This document shows, piece after piece, positions 1 through 8,962 of a stretch of DNA of 64,000 nt (the stretch's first letter is position 1; each line of letters opens with the position of its first letter). Source of the stretch: Oscillospiraceae bacterium (lineage in GTDB: Bacteria; Bacillota; Clostridia; Oscillospirales; Ruminococcaceae); the NCBI GenBank assembly GCA_017435565.1, contig JAFSEU010000002.1:1-64000 (forward strand), written 5' to 3'. The notes beneath the pieces are model-generated. The model saw nothing but the letters and a program-made list of their open reading frames with translations. It was not told the DNA's origin and made no database searches. The translations under genes were made by a program, and so were the position numbers.

Positions 1-737
1 CATTGCGTGAAATTTCAGGCAGACTTGAGGAAATGCCCGCTGAAGAAGGTTTCCCTGCATATCTTCCTTCACGCCTTTCGGGATTCTATGAGCGTGCCGG
101 ATATGTTGAAACTCTTGGAAAATGTGAAGGTTCAGTTACCCTAATAGGTGCAGTATCTCCGCAGGGCTCTGATTTTTCCGAGCCCGTAACGCAGAATACA
201 AAGCGTTTTGTACGCTGCTTCTGGGCGCTTGATAAATCGCTTGCATATGCAAGACATTATCCTGCAATCAATTGGACAATGAGCTATAGTGAATATATCG
301 ATGACCTTTCCGATTATTATAATGAAACTATCGGTGAAGGCTTCTTAAAAGCTCGCAGAGAGCTTTCTGTAATTTTGCAGGAAGAAACCAAGCTCATGGA
401 AATCGTAAAGCTCATCGGTTCTGATGTTCTCCCTGATGACCAGAAGCTTGTAATCGAAATTGCCCGAGTTGTCAGAGTCGGATTTTTACAGCAGAATGCA
501 TATCATAAGGATGATACCTATGTTCCGCTTGAAAAACAGTATCTGATGGCTAAGACCATTCTGCATTTATATGAGCTTTCAAAGAAAGCGATTGCAGATT
601 CTAAAAAGCTTTCGCAGATTATATCAGGCGGGCTTTTTGAAAGGGTTATCAAAATTAAATATGATATTCCGAACGATAACTTGGATTTGTTTGATTCACT
701 TAATAATGATATAGACAGCTTTTTTCAAGCTCTTTAA
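1..737 (+). CDS. atpA: V/A-type ATP synthase catalytic subunit A, C-terminal part
   Basis: The reading frame is open from the window edge, so the N-terminal part with the P-loop lies outside. The visible 244 residues carry the conserved SRLSGFYERAG and GSVTLIGAVSPQG stretches of the A subunit, followed by PVTQNTKRFVR and the helical C-terminal domain. The A subunit hydrolyses or makes ATP in the cytoplasmic head of the rotary V/A-ATPase, coupled to H+ or Na+ transport. Subunits B and D follow within 12 and 21 bp, so this is one operon. Family assignment is firm; the coupling ion cannot be told from these subunits. Confidence 0.95.
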   Translation, partial: LREISGRLEEMPAEEGFPAYLPSRLSGFYERAGYVETLGKCEGSVTLIGAVSPQGSDFSEPVTQNTKRFVRCFWALDKSLAYARHYPAINWTMSYSEYIDDLSDYYNETIGEGFLKARRELSVILQEETKLMEIVKLIGSDVLPDDQKLVIEIARVVRVGFLQQNAYHKDDTYVPLEKQYLMAKTILHLYELSKKAIADSKKLSQIISGGLFERVIKIKYDIPNDNLDLFDSLNNDIDSFFQAL

Positions 738-749
738 GAAAGAATTTAT

Positions 750-2144
750 ATGAAAACTTTAAAATTAGGATTAGACGATATAAACGGCTCGCTTGTCGCT
801 TTAGAAGGCGTAAGCGGAATCGGATATGATGAAATAGCAACTCTGGAGCTTACCGACGGAAGCAAACGAACAGGGCGCGTTGTTGCGATTGAAGCAGACC
901 GTGTTGTCTTGCAGATTTTTGAAGGGACTAACGGACTTTCGCTTGATAATACAAAAACAGAGTTTATGGGCAAACCGATGTGTCTGCCTCTTTCTGCTGA
1001 GATTCTCGGAAGAACCTTCAATGGCGCCGGCAGACCGATTGACGGATTCGGCGAGGTTTTTCCCGAAAAGTATTCCGATATAAACAGCCTTCCGATAAAT
1101 CCTGTTTCAAGGGTTTATCCGCGAAATTATATACGAACGGGCATTTCAACAATTGATTGCCTTATGACGCTTATCAGAGGTCAGAAGCTTCCTATATTTT
1201 CGGGAAACGGTCTTGACCATAATAAGCTTGCAGTTCAGATTGTGCGTCAGGCAAGAATTGCTGAGGGTGAGAATAAGGATTTCTGCATTGTTTTTGCTGC
1301 AATGGGTGTAAAAAATGACGTTGCTGAATATTTCAGGCGTTGTTTTGAGGAAAATGGCTCGATTATGCGTGTTGCAATGTTTTTAAACCTTGCCAATGAC
1401 CCTATAATTGAACGAATTCTTACACCGCGATGTGCACTGACAGCTGCTGAATATCTCGCATTCGAAAAGAATATGCACGTTCTTGTTGTACTTACTGATA
1501 TGACTTCATATGCTGAGGCGCTTCGTGAAATTTCCTCATCAAAAGGGGAGATTCCCGGAAGAAAGGGCTATCCGGGATATCTTTACTCAGACCTTGCTTC
1601 AATTTATGAGAGAGCAGGTGTTATTGAGGGTGCTTCCGGTAGTGTTACGCAGCTTCCCATTCTTTCAATGCCAAATGATGATATAACTCACCCTATTCCT
1701 GACTTGACAGGATATATCACAGAAGGTCAGATTGTACTTGACAGAGGGCTGTCAAATGCAGGCATTTACCCGCCGATTTCTGTGCTTCCTTCTCTTTCCC
1801 GACTGATGAAGGACGGTATTGGAGAGGGTTATACAAGAGCTGATCACAGTTCGTGTTCAAATCAGCTCTTTGCTGCATATGCCAAGGTGCAGGATGCAAT
1901 ATCGCTTGCATCAGTTATCGGTGAAGATGAACTTTCGCCTGTTGACAAAAAATATCTGCATTTTGGCAGAATGTTTGATAAATACTTCGTTTCTCAAAGT
2001 GCGAATGAAAATCGCAGCATTGAAGAAACGCTCGACCTCGGATGGGCGCTTCTTTCTCTGCTTCCCAAGTCAGAGCTTGACAGGGTTGATGAGGCAATGC
2101 TGAATGCAATGTATGACCCTGCTAAGGCGGAAAGATTTGTTTGA
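750..2144 (+). CDS. atpB: V/A-type ATP synthase subunit B
   Basis: A full-length 464-residue B subunit. It is the non-catalytic partner of A in the hexameric head. Consistent with that, the P-loop position reads [14 protein letters not shown] rather than GxxxxGKT. Other family landmarks are [19 protein letters not shown], the [18 protein letters not shown] segment, [11 protein letters not shown] and the [14 protein letters not shown] stretch. It starts 12 bp after subunit A. Confidence 0.96.
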   Translation: MKTLKLGLDDINGSLVALEGVSGIGYDEIATLELTDGSKRTGRVVAIEADRVVLQIFEGTNGLSLDNTKTEFMGKPMCLPLSAEILGRTFNGAGRPIDGFGEVFPEKYSDINSLPINPVSRVYPRNYIRTGISTIDCLMTLIRGQKLPIFSGNGLDHNKLAVQIVRQARIAEGENKDFCIVFAAMGVKNDVAEYFRRCFEENGSIMRVAMFLNLANDPIIERILTPRCALTAAEYLAFEKNMHVLVVLTDMTSYAEALREISSSKGEIPGRKGYPGYLYSDLASIYERAGVIEGASGSVTQLPILSMPNDDITHPIPDLTGYITEGQIVLDRGLSNAGIYPPISVLPSLSRLMKDGIGEGYTRADHSSCSNQLFAAYAKVQDAISLASVIGEDELSPVDKKYLHFGRMFDKYFVSQSANENRSIEETLDLGWALLSLLPKSELDRVDEAMLNAMYDPAKAERFV

Positions 2145-2165
2145 TGAAAGGCAGTTGATATCCTT

Positions 2166-2777
2166 TTGAATAATGATACCTTTGCAACCAAGGGAAATCT
2201 CATTAAAGCTAAAAAAACGCTTGCGTTGTGTACAATGGGATTTGATTTGCTCGACAGAAAGCGAAATGTTCTGATTCGCGAGATCTTGTTGCTGATTGAT
2301 AATGCAAAGGCTCTGAACGGTGTTGTTGAAGAAACGTTTCTTTCGGCACATGAGGCTCTTGAAAATGCAAATATTACTCTTGGAGTTATCGGCTCACTTG
2401 CTGAAAGTGTTGATATCGACGACGGACTTAACGTAACATACAGAAATGTAATGGGTGTGGAAATTCCTCAGCTCGAGCTCGCTCAAAAGCCACTTGAGGT
2501 CAATTACGGTATGTACAATACAAACAGCCAGCTTGATATTGCATATATCAAATTTGCGCAGGCAAAAAGACTTTGCGCTTTGCTCGCCGAAACCGAAACT
2601 GCGGTTTTCCGACTTTCTAATGCAATTAAGCGTGTTCAGCGAACTGCAAATTCTTTGAAGAATGTTATGATTCCGAAATACCGTGAGCTTGTTGTTCAGA
2701 TTACTGATACTCTTGAAGAAAGAGAAAGAGAAGAATTTTCACAGCTTAAGGTTATTAAATCTAAAAAAAGCGGTTAA
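2166..2777 (+). CDS. atpD: V/A-type ATP synthase subunit D (central stalk)
   Basis: 203 residues, the usual length for the D subunit, which forms the coiled-coil rotor shaft inside the A3B3 head. The N-terminal pattern (KGNLIKAKKTLALCTMGFDL, then RKRNVLIREIL) matches the family. The start is TTG: an in-frame stop at 2145-2147 rules out any start further upstream, and the sequence AAAGG at 2147-2151 can serve as ribosome binding site. No terminator is obvious before the pfkA promoter. Confidence 0.92.
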   Translation: MNNDTFATKGNLIKAKKTLALCTMGFDLLDRKRNVLIREILLLIDNAKALNGVVEETFLSAHEALENANITLGVIGSLAESVDIDDGLNVTYRNVMGVEIPQLELAQKPLEVNYGMYNTNSQLDIAYIKFAQAKRLCALLAETETAVFRLSNAIKRVQRTANSLKNVMIPKYRELVVQITDTLEEREREEFSQLKVIKSKKSG

Positions 2778-2818
2778 GTACGGATATATTAAAAAATTGA
2801 AAATATAGAAAATTATGC

Positions 2819-2847
2819 TTGACTTGTTCGTTTTTTTAGGTTAAAAT
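2819..2847 (+). promoter_or_regulatory. sigma-A-type promoter for pfkA
   Basis: TTGACT and TAAAAT are separated by 17 bp, 43 bp upstream of the pfkA start. Confidence 0.6.
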
Positions 2848-2889
2848 ATTATCTGTAAAATATTATCTTGAAAGTGATGGTTTGGATTT

Positions 2890-3852
2890 ATGGTTAAATC
2901 TATTGGTGTTCTTACAAGCGGCGGCGATGCTCCCGGAATGAATGCTGCCGTTCGTGCTGTTGTCAGAACAGCTATTGCAAAAGGTCTTAAGGTCTATGGC
3001 ATTGAGAGAGGCTATAACGGTCTTATAAACGGCGATATTAATGAGCTTAATGAGAGAGATGTTTCTGATATCATCCATCTTGGCGGTACTGTTCTTTATA
3101 CCGCAAGATGTCCTGAATTCAGATATCGTGAGGGCGTATTGAAGGCAAAGGAAAAGTGCATCGAGGCCGGGCTTGACGGAATCGTTGTAATTGGCGGTGA
3201 CGGCTCCTTCAGAGGTGCCGGCGATCTTTCTGCCGAAGGTATTCCTTGTGTCGGAATCCCCGGAACAATTGATAACGATGTAGCTTGCACTGATTATACA
3301 ATCGGTTACGATACCGCGAATAATACTGCGGTTTCTATGATAGACAAGCTCAGAGATACAAGTGAATCTCACGACAGATGCAGTGTTGTTGAGGTTATGG
3401 GAAGAAACGCAGGTTATATTGCTGTTAATGCAGGTGTTGCCAGTGGTGCTATCTATACACTTGTTCCCGAAGTACCTTATTCTCTTGATGAAATCTGTGA
3501 AAAGATGCTCAAAGCAAGAGAGCTTGGAAAAATGCACTTTGTTGTAGTCGTTTCCGAGGGCTGTGAAGATTCTATTTCTATCGCAAAGACAATTCAGGAA
3601 AAAACCGGTATTGATACCAGAGCAACAATTTTCGGCCACGTTCAGCGCGGCGGTTCTCCTACCGTAATGGATAGAGTTGTTGCAACAAAAATGGGCGTTC
3701 ATGCTGTTGAAATGCTCGCTAAGGGAATTGGCAACAGGGTAGTTGCTATGAAGGATAATAAGATTGTTGACTATGATATCCAGGAAGCTCTTGCTATGAA
3801 AAAGCAGTTTGATACTGAGCTTTATGAAATTGCAAACAGATTGTCCTTTTAA
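2890..3852 (+). CDS. pfkA: ATP-dependent 6-phosphofructokinase
   Basis: 320 residues, the size of the bacterial PfkA family, which phosphorylates fructose 6-phosphate in glycolysis. It shows the N-terminal GVLTSGGDAPGMNAAVRAVV loop, the GGDGS motif, the catalytic GTIDNDV motif with its general-base Asp, and GHVQRGGSPT. GGDGS, rather than the GGDDS of pyrophosphate-dependent enzymes, points to ATP as phosphate donor. It has its own promoter and terminator, so it appears monocistronic. Confidence 0.97.
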   Translation: MVKSIGVLTSGGDAPGMNAAVRAVVRTAIAKGLKVYGIERGYNGLINGDINELNERDVSDIIHLGGTVLYTARCPEFRYREGVLKAKEKCIEAGLDGIVVIGGDGSFRGAGDLSAEGIPCVGIPGTIDNDVACTDYTIGYDTANNTAVSMIDKLRDTSESHDRCSVVEVMGRNAGYIAVNAGVASGAIYTLVPEVPYSLDEICEKMLKARELGKMHFVVVVSEGCEDSISIAKTIQEKTGIDTRATIFGHVQRGGSPTVMDRVVATKMGVHAVEMLAKGIGNRVVAMKDNKIVDYDIQEALAMKKQFDTELYEIANRLSF

Positions 3853-3871
3853 AATAAAAATTTGAATAAGC

Positions 3872-3918
3872 GGGCGCTTAATGTTCAGCTCTCACGGGCT
3901 GGTTTTGCGCCCTGTTTT
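3872..3918 (+). terminator. rho-independent terminator after pfkA
   Basis: GGGCGC (3872-3877) pairs with GCGCCC (3907-3912), with an inner CAGC/GCTG pairing, followed by a short T run. Confidence 0.6.
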
Positions 3919-3944
3919 TCTTATGCAGAAAGGAAACCTTAGTG

Positions 3945-4748
3945 ATGAAAACTACTTTGGGATTTATCGGCGTCGGCAATATGGCACGCAGTATTATAAA
4001 AGCAATTATCAGTTCCGATGTGCTTTGCAATAAAGTAAAAATTGTTTGCTATGATAAAATAGATATAAGTGAATACTTTAAAGATATTGATAATGTTGTT
4101 GTTTGTAAGGATGCCCAGCAGGTCATCGATATCAGCACTTATGTTTTTCTCTGCGTAAAGCCGCAGAATCTTGATGAGCTTCTTACATCAGTCAGAATCA
4201 CTTATGATAAAGTGATTGTTTCAATTTGCGCCGGAATCTCTGCCGAATATATCAAGCAGAGAAGCGGAGCTTCTTCACGAGTTATTCTTGTAATGCCTAA
4301 TACGCCTCTTATGCTCGGCGAAGGTGCGTCCGCGCTTGCAAAGTGTGACGGTGTTTCGGATGAGGAATTTGATTTCATACTATCTGTCTTCTCTGCCTGC
4401 GGTGTTGCAAGAGAAATATCTGAGGATAAAATGAAGGAGATTATTGCTGTAAACGGCAGTTCTCCTGCGTTCATTTATCTTTTTGCCAAAGCCTTTTCGG
4501 ATTATGCAAAGTCGGTGGGCATTGAAGAAAAAACTGCGATTGATTTATTTTCACAGTCGCTTATCGGTTCTGCAAAAATGATAACGGACAGCGGCTATAC
4601 AATTGACGAGCTTATCAAGATGGTTTCATCTCCGGGCGGAACAACGCTTGCAGGTCTTTCAAAACTCTACGACGGAAACTTTCTTGGTGTTGTAGATGAA
4701 TGCTGCAAGGCTTGCACAAACAGAGCTTATGAATTGAGCAAGCAGTGA
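3945..4748 (+). CDS. proC: Pyrroline-5-carboxylate reductase
   Basis: Last step of proline synthesis: NAD(P)H reduction of 1-pyrroline-5-carboxylate. The N-terminal GFIGVGNMARSI is the Rossmann dinucleotide loop; the C-terminal half contains PGGTTLAGL, a ProC hallmark of the dimer/substrate domain. ATG at 3945 is preferred over the adjacent GTG at 3942 because AGAAAGG ends about 11 bp upstream. Length (267 residues) is normal. Confidence 0.94.
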   Translation: MKTTLGFIGVGNMARSIIKAIISSDVLCNKVKIVCYDKIDISEYFKDIDNVVVCKDAQQVIDISTYVFLCVKPQNLDELLTSVRITYDKVIVSICAGISAEYIKQRSGASSRVILVMPNTPLMLGEGASALAKCDGVSDEEFDFILSVFSACGVAREISEDKMKEIIAVNGSSPAFIYLFAKAFSDYAKSVGIEEKTAIDLFSQSLIGSAKMITDSGYTIDELIKMVSSPGGTTLAGLSKLYDGNFLGVVDECCKACTNRAYELSKQ

Positions 4749-4813
4749 TTCTATTTTATAAATAATCTGCATATCTATCTGTATACAGACTAATTACGGG
4801 TAGGTTATGAGTG

Positions 4814-5416
4814 ATGCGGACAAGCAAGGAAAAATACATAAAGCCACACAAATCGGTATATTTCATTCTCTTAATTATTTTGATTCTCGGTATTTGCGCC
4901 GGTGCGTGCTTGCTTGTTTTTTTTGATATAGACAGTCCCGCTCAGCTTGATATTCTACATCACAATTTTATTTTTACAGGTTCCGTCAATGTATCGAACC
5001 TGTTTGTGAAGAATATTAAATATCCTCTGATTCTGTTTTGCGTTTTGTTTATTTGCGGATTCTCTGCTGTTTTGCAACCGCTTGAGCTTGGCACGATATT
5101 TTTACATGGTGTGTCTTGCGGCTTGTCGGCTTCATATTATTATTCCTATTTCGGACTCAGAGGTGTTTTCATAGCCTTACTTTTGATTCTGCCGTTTTTT
5201 GTAGCAAAATCAATTCTGCTGATTGCTGCCGCAAGATATTCACTTCGTCTTTCGCAATTCATCAACAGGATTTTGCTTTCCGGTGTTGTTGATGATGCTA
5301 ACGATGAAGTGATTATAAAAGAATATTCAATCGGATATTTTATTCTGATGCTTATTATGGCTCTTGTGTGTCTGCTGCAGTCTTTTGCTGTTTCGGCACT
5401 CAGAGGTATATTATAA
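4814..5416 (+). CDS. SpoIIM-like integral membrane protein
   Basis: 200 residues with about five hydrophobic segments and the architecture of stage II sporulation protein M: a short basic N-terminus, a long first loop, then clustered membrane helices with the GTIFLHGVSCGLSAS motif region. In sporulating Firmicutes SpoIIM works with SpoIID and SpoIIP in engulfment; homologues also occur in non-sporulating relatives. ATG 4814 is chosen over GTG 4811 because GGGTAGG sits 9 bp upstream. No other engulfment gene is visible here, so the role is uncertain. Confidence 0.7.
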   Translation: MRTSKEKYIKPHKSVYFILLIILILGICAGACLLVFFDIDSPAQLDILHHNFIFTGSVNVSNLFVKNIKYPLILFCVLFICGFSAVLQPLELGTIFLHGVSCGLSASYYYSYFGLRGVFIALLLILPFFVAKSILLIAAARYSLRLSQFINRILLSGVVDDANDEVIIKEYSIGYFILMLIMALVCLLQSFAVSALRGIL

Positions 5417-5434
5417 TTATTTGAGGGAATGTAA

Positions 5435-6304
5435 ATGGGTTTTTTAGGTTTATATGATTATGAAAAGGCCGGTAGCGGTGTTGCCAAAGACGGGCCGCAA
5501 AAAAAGCGTGTTGTCGTTTTCTTTGAGATTTTCCTTAGAAAATTCTGGAAGCTTATTTCGCTGAATATGCTTTTTGTTTTGTTCTGCATACCTGTTGTAA
5601 CAATTGGCCCGGCGATGGCGGGAGCTGCAAAGGTACTGCGAAATTTTTCACAGGAACGCCATGCTTTTTTGTTTTCAGATTTTTGGGGTGCTTTTAAGAG
5701 AAATTTCGGCAAGGCATTTTTAATGGGATTGATTGACCTTATAGCAATTGTCTGCATTGCTGCCGGTTGCATTGTTTATCCGATGCTTGCAAAAGGTTAT
5801 GACAATATGCTGATATATATCCCGCTTTCAATTATTCTTGCACTCGGCGTCGTGCTTGTAATGATGAATTTTTACAGCTTTCTGATGATTGTAACTACGA
5901 ATATTTCATTTAAGAATATTTTAAAGAATTCGTTGTTTTTGACATTTTTGGAAATCAAGAATAATGTAATTACATTTATAATTGTTGCTTTAATTTCTCT
6001 TGTGTTTGGTTTGCTTGTCTACGTTTTTCGTTTGCTGATTTTGCTTGCAATTTTCATTCCGTTTACAATAATCGGACTTGTCGTTTGCTTTAATTGCTAT
6101 CCTGTTATAAGAAAATATGTAATCGACCCGTATTATGAAGCCAAAGGCGAGGAAAGTCCTGAATTTGCATATCTTAAGCCAAAGGACGATGAAGAAACAG
6201 TCTTTAGTGATATGGGCGGCAAGGAAGCTCCGATTGTAAAAGACAAGCAGAAGAAAAGGCAATCTTCAAGCAAAGCCAGAACGAAAGGAAAAACCATACG
6301 CTGA
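5435..6304 (+). CDS. DUF624/YesL-like membrane protein
   Basis: 289 residues. The N-terminal half has LNMLFVLFCIPVVTIGPAMA, typical of the DUF624 family, followed by further membrane segments to about residue 225. The last 65 residues are a hydrophilic, Lys-rich cytoplasmic tail. YesL-type proteins are often found near sugar-uptake genes; none is adjacent here. Ribosome binding site GAGGGAA precedes the ATG and the gene is 18 bp from the SpoIIM-like gene, so the two are probably co-transcribed. Function is unknown. Confidence 0.75.
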   Translation: MGFLGLYDYEKAGSGVAKDGPQKKRVVVFFEIFLRKFWKLISLNMLFVLFCIPVVTIGPAMAGAAKVLRNFSQERHAFLFSDFWGAFKRNFGKAFLMGLIDLIAIVCIAAGCIVYPMLAKGYDNMLIYIPLSIILALGVVLVMMNFYSFLMIVTTNISFKNILKNSLFLTFLEIKNNVITFIIVALISLVFGLLVYVFRLLILLAIFIPFTIIGLVVCFNCYPVIRKYVIDPYYEAKGEESPEFAYLKPKDDEETVFSDMGGKEAPIVKDKQKKRQSSSKARTKGKTIR

Positions 6305-6311
6305 TGCATAT

Positions 6312-6350
6312 AATAGCTTTATCTGTATTTTTCAGGTAAAGCTATTTTGT
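6312..6350 (+). terminator. terminator after the DUF624 gene
   Basis: AATAGCTTTA (6312-6321) pairs with TAAAGCTATT (6337-6346), followed by a T-rich stretch. Confidence 0.55.
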
Positions 6351-6352
6351 TG

Positions 6353-6381
6353 TTTACATTTTGCACTTCGTGTGATATAAT
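6353..6381 (+). promoter_or_regulatory. promoter of the flavin reductase to deaminase operon
   Basis: TTTACA and TATAAT spaced by 17 bp, 31 bp upstream of the first gene. Confidence 0.6.
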
Positions 6382-6411
6382 TATATATTATATTTTGAAA
6401 TCTGGTGTGTT

Positions 6412-6984
6412 ATGCGTAAAAAACTTTCTCCGGGCACGCTTTTGGCGCCCGTTCCCGCTGTGCTTGTAACGTGTAAATACGGTGATAAAATAAATATGCT
6501 GACTGTTGCCTGGACAGGCATTGTCTGCACCAAGCCTGCAATGACGTATGTTTCGATCAGACCTGAAAGATATTCATATGATTTGATTGATAAATCAGGT
6601 GAATTTGTAATCAACCTTACGACGACCTCAATGGCGAAGGCTGTTGATTTTTGCGGTGTTCGTTCCGGCAGGGATATTAACAAGGCCGAAATCTGTGGAT
6701 TTGAGCTTTCAGATGCGGATATTGTAAATGTTCCGCTTATTGCCCAGTCACCGCTTTGCCTTGAATGCAGGGTTGTCAAAAAAGAAAAGCTTGGTTCTCA
6801 CGATATGTTTCTTGCGCAAATCGTATCGGTGAGCGTTGATGAAAAATATATCGGCAGCAACGGAAAAATCAAGCTTGAGCAATGCGGACTTCTTGCGTAC
6901 GCTCACGGAGATTATAATGCTTTGGGGCGAAATGTCGGAAATTTTGGGTTTTCTGTGAAAAAACGCAGGAAGGGGAAAAAATAA
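6412..6984 (+). CDS. Flavin reductase family protein (FMN-binding split barrel)
   Basis: 190 residues with the fold signature of FMN-dependent flavin reductases: PVPAVLVTCKYGDKINMLTV, then TYVSIRPERYSYDLI and FVINLTTTSM. This family binds FMN non-covalently and reduces flavins or quinones with NAD(P)H. It is the first gene of a tight operon; its TAA overlaps the next ATG. The natural electron acceptor cannot be inferred. Confidence 0.85.
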   Translation: MRKKLSPGTLLAPVPAVLVTCKYGDKINMLTVAWTGIVCTKPAMTYVSIRPERYSYDLIDKSGEFVINLTTTSMAKAVDFCGVRSGRDINKAEICGFELSDADIVNVPLIAQSPLCLECRVVKKEKLGSHDMFLAQIVSVSVDEKYIGSNGKIKLEQCGLLAYAHGDYNALGRNVGNFGFSVKKRRKGKK

Positions 6985-7712
6985 TGCCTGTGTGGAATCC
7001 CTGGCACGGATGTACTAAGTACAGCGAGGGCTGCAAAAACTGCTATGTTTACAGGCGTGATTCGCTTTACGGTAAGGATAGTTCAGTTGTTACAAAGAAT
7101 TCTGATTTTGATTTGCCGATTCGGAAAAATCGTGACGGTCTTTATAAAATGCTGACAAATGAAACTGTTTATGTTTGTATGACGTCTGATTTTTTTCTTG
7201 ATAAGGCTGATTGTTGGCGTAGCGAGATATGGGATATTATTCGCAGACGATGCGATCTGAATTTTATGATTATCACAAAACGCATTGAAAGATTTTCGGT
7301 TTGTCTGCCCGATGACTGGGGCGATGGATGGGATAATGTTTCTGTTACCTGTACCTGTGAGAATCAAAAGAGAGCTGATTTCAGGCTGCCGATATTTGTC
7401 GAACTTCCCATAAAGCATAAGTCTATCGCTTGTGAGCCTCTTCTTGAAAGAATCAATATTGAAAAGTACCTTGAAGAAATTGACCTGCTTGTCGCAGGAG
7501 GTGAATCAGGCGAAAATGCTCGAATTTGTGACTTTGACTGGATTTGCGATCTTAAGCGTCAGTGTGAAAGTACAAATACCGAGTTTTATTTCAAGCAGAC
7601 AGGGGCACGCTTTGTAAAAGACGGCAAATTGTTCAGAATTCCAAGAAAAATCCAGCACATTCAAGCCCAAAAGGCAAAAATAAATACAGTAAAGGAAGAT
7701 TTTAAGTTATGA
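6984..7712 (+). CDS. DUF5131 (phage Gp37/Gp68-like) protein
   Basis: 242 residues. The N-terminus WNPWHGCTKYSEGCKNCYVY gives the family's characteristic Cys spacing (CTKYSEGCKNC), and LVAGGESGENAR occurs near residue 170. The Cys cluster suggests metal or iron-sulfur binding, and the family has been related to radical-SAM-like proteins, but no reaction is known. It overlaps the gene before it (TAATG) and the gene after it (ATGA), implying coupled translation with the SAH-recycling genes. Confidence 0.75.
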   Translation: MPVWNPWHGCTKYSEGCKNCYVYRRDSLYGKDSSVVTKNSDFDLPIRKNRDGLYKMLTNETVYVCMTSDFFLDKADCWRSEIWDIIRRRCDLNFMIITKRIERFSVCLPDDWGDGWDNVSVTCTCENQKRADFRLPIFVELPIKHKSIACEPLLERINIEKYLEEIDLLVAGGESGENARICDFDWICDLKRQCESTNTEFYFKQTGARFVKDGKLFRIPRKIQHIQAQKAKINTVKEDFKL

Positions 7713-8956
7713 GTAGTGAAATCAGAGATATAAATTTATTTGAAAGCGGCGAACGCAAAATAAACTGGGTAAAAAGCAATATGCCGCTTCTTAACGGTAT
7801 TGAGCAGGAATTTATTCACACCAAGCCATTTGAAGGTATAAGAATCGCTCTTTCGATACATCTTGAGGCGAAAACCGCATATCTTTGCAGAGTTCTGCAA
7901 AGCGGCGGTGCACAGATGTTCGTAACCGGAAGCAATCCGCTTTCCACGCAGGATGATATCGCTGCGGCGCTTGTCAAAAGCGGTATGAACGTTTATGCCT
8001 GGCATAATGCCTCTGAGGATGAATATAACCGACACATTAAGTCAGTAATTGAAGCTGAGCCCAACATAATTATAGATGACGGCGGAGATCTGGTTAATCT
8101 TATTCATAATGAATATCCTCATCTTATAAAGAATGTTATCGGCGGCTGTGAGGAGACTACCACAGGAATCCTCAGGCTCATTGCAATGAATAATAAGAAT
8201 GAGCTTAAATTCCCTATGGTTCTTGTCAATGATGCTGACTGCAAGCATCTCTTTGATAACAGATATGGCACAGGACAATCCGTCTGGGACGGAATCAATC
8301 GCACAACAAACCTTATTGTTGCCGGAAAAAACGTTGTTGTTGCCGGATACGGCTGGTGCGGCAAGGGTGTAGCAATGCGCGCAAAAGGTCTGGGTGCTTG
8401 TGTAATTGTAACTGAGGTTGATCCGATTAAGGCAATTGAAGCTTATATGGACGGTTTCAAAGTGATGAAGATGGAGGATGCAGCTAAAATCGGCGATTTC
8501 TTTGTGACAGTTACCGGATGCTGCGGCGTAATTGACGAAAAATCTTTCGTTAATATGAAGAACGGTGCTATTCTTTGCAATGCAGGACATTTTGACGTCG
8601 AAGTTGATGTAGCAAAGCTGCGCGAGATTGCAATTGACAGCTATGAAGCGAGAAATAATATAACCGCTTATAAGCTTGAAAACGGTAATGTCATAAACGT
8701 AATTGCTCAGGGCAGGCTTGTAAATCTTGCCGCAGGTGACGGACACCCCGCCGAGATAATGGATATGAGCTTTGCGATTCAGGCACTTTCAGCTCTTTAT
8801 CTTGTGCAAAATAAGGACAAGCTTAATGATATGATTATTAAAGTACCCAAGAGTGTGGACAATGAAGTTGCACGCAAAAAGCTTCTGTATCTTGGAATTA
8901 CAATTGACAGTTTAAGCAACGAGCAGCGTGAATATCTTGGATATTCTGAAGAATAA
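7709..8956 (+). CDS. ahcY: Adenosylhomocysteinase-family hydrolase
   Basis: 415 residues. NAD-dependent cleavage of S-adenosylhomocysteine, or of its deaminated form. Visible motifs are HLEAKTAYLCRVL, DDGGDLV, GGCEETTTGILR, VNDADCKHLFDN (catalytic Lys and Asp conserved), the NAD loop VVVAGYGWCGKG and NAGHFDVEVDV. The protein ends at EQREYLGYSEE and lacks the Lys/Tyr-rich C-terminal tail of the eukaryotic and proteobacterial form, as in the shorter Thermotoga/archaeal-type enzymes. It is followed directly by a nucleoside phosphorylase and a deaminase, which suggests the deaminated substrate may be used. Confidence 0.93.
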   Translation: MSSEIRDINLFESGERKINWVKSNMPLLNGIEQEFIHTKPFEGIRIALSIHLEAKTAYLCRVLQSGGAQMFVTGSNPLSTQDDIAAALVKSGMNVYAWHNASEDEYNRHIKSVIEAEPNIIIDDGGDLVNLIHNEYPHLIKNVIGGCEETTTGILRLIAMNNKNELKFPMVLVNDADCKHLFDNRYGTGQSVWDGINRTTNLIVAGKNVVVAGYGWCGKGVAMRAKGLGACVIVTEVDPIKAIEAYMDGFKVMKMEDAAKIGDFFVTVTGCCGVIDEKSFVNMKNGAILCNAGHFDVEVDVAKLREIAIDSYEARNNITAYKLENGNVINVIAQGRLVNLAAGDGHPAEIMDMSFAIQALSALYLVQNKDKLNDMIIKVPKSVDNEVARKKLLYLGITIDSLSNEQREYLGYSEE

Positions 8957-8962
8957 GACTGT

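Noticed and set aside
2863..3702. 279-codon minus-strand frame
   Set aside because: Antisense of pfkA, no ribosome binding site, no family pattern.
8042..8746. 234-codon minus-strand frame
   Set aside because: Shadow of ahcY in the opposite strand, with no independent signal.
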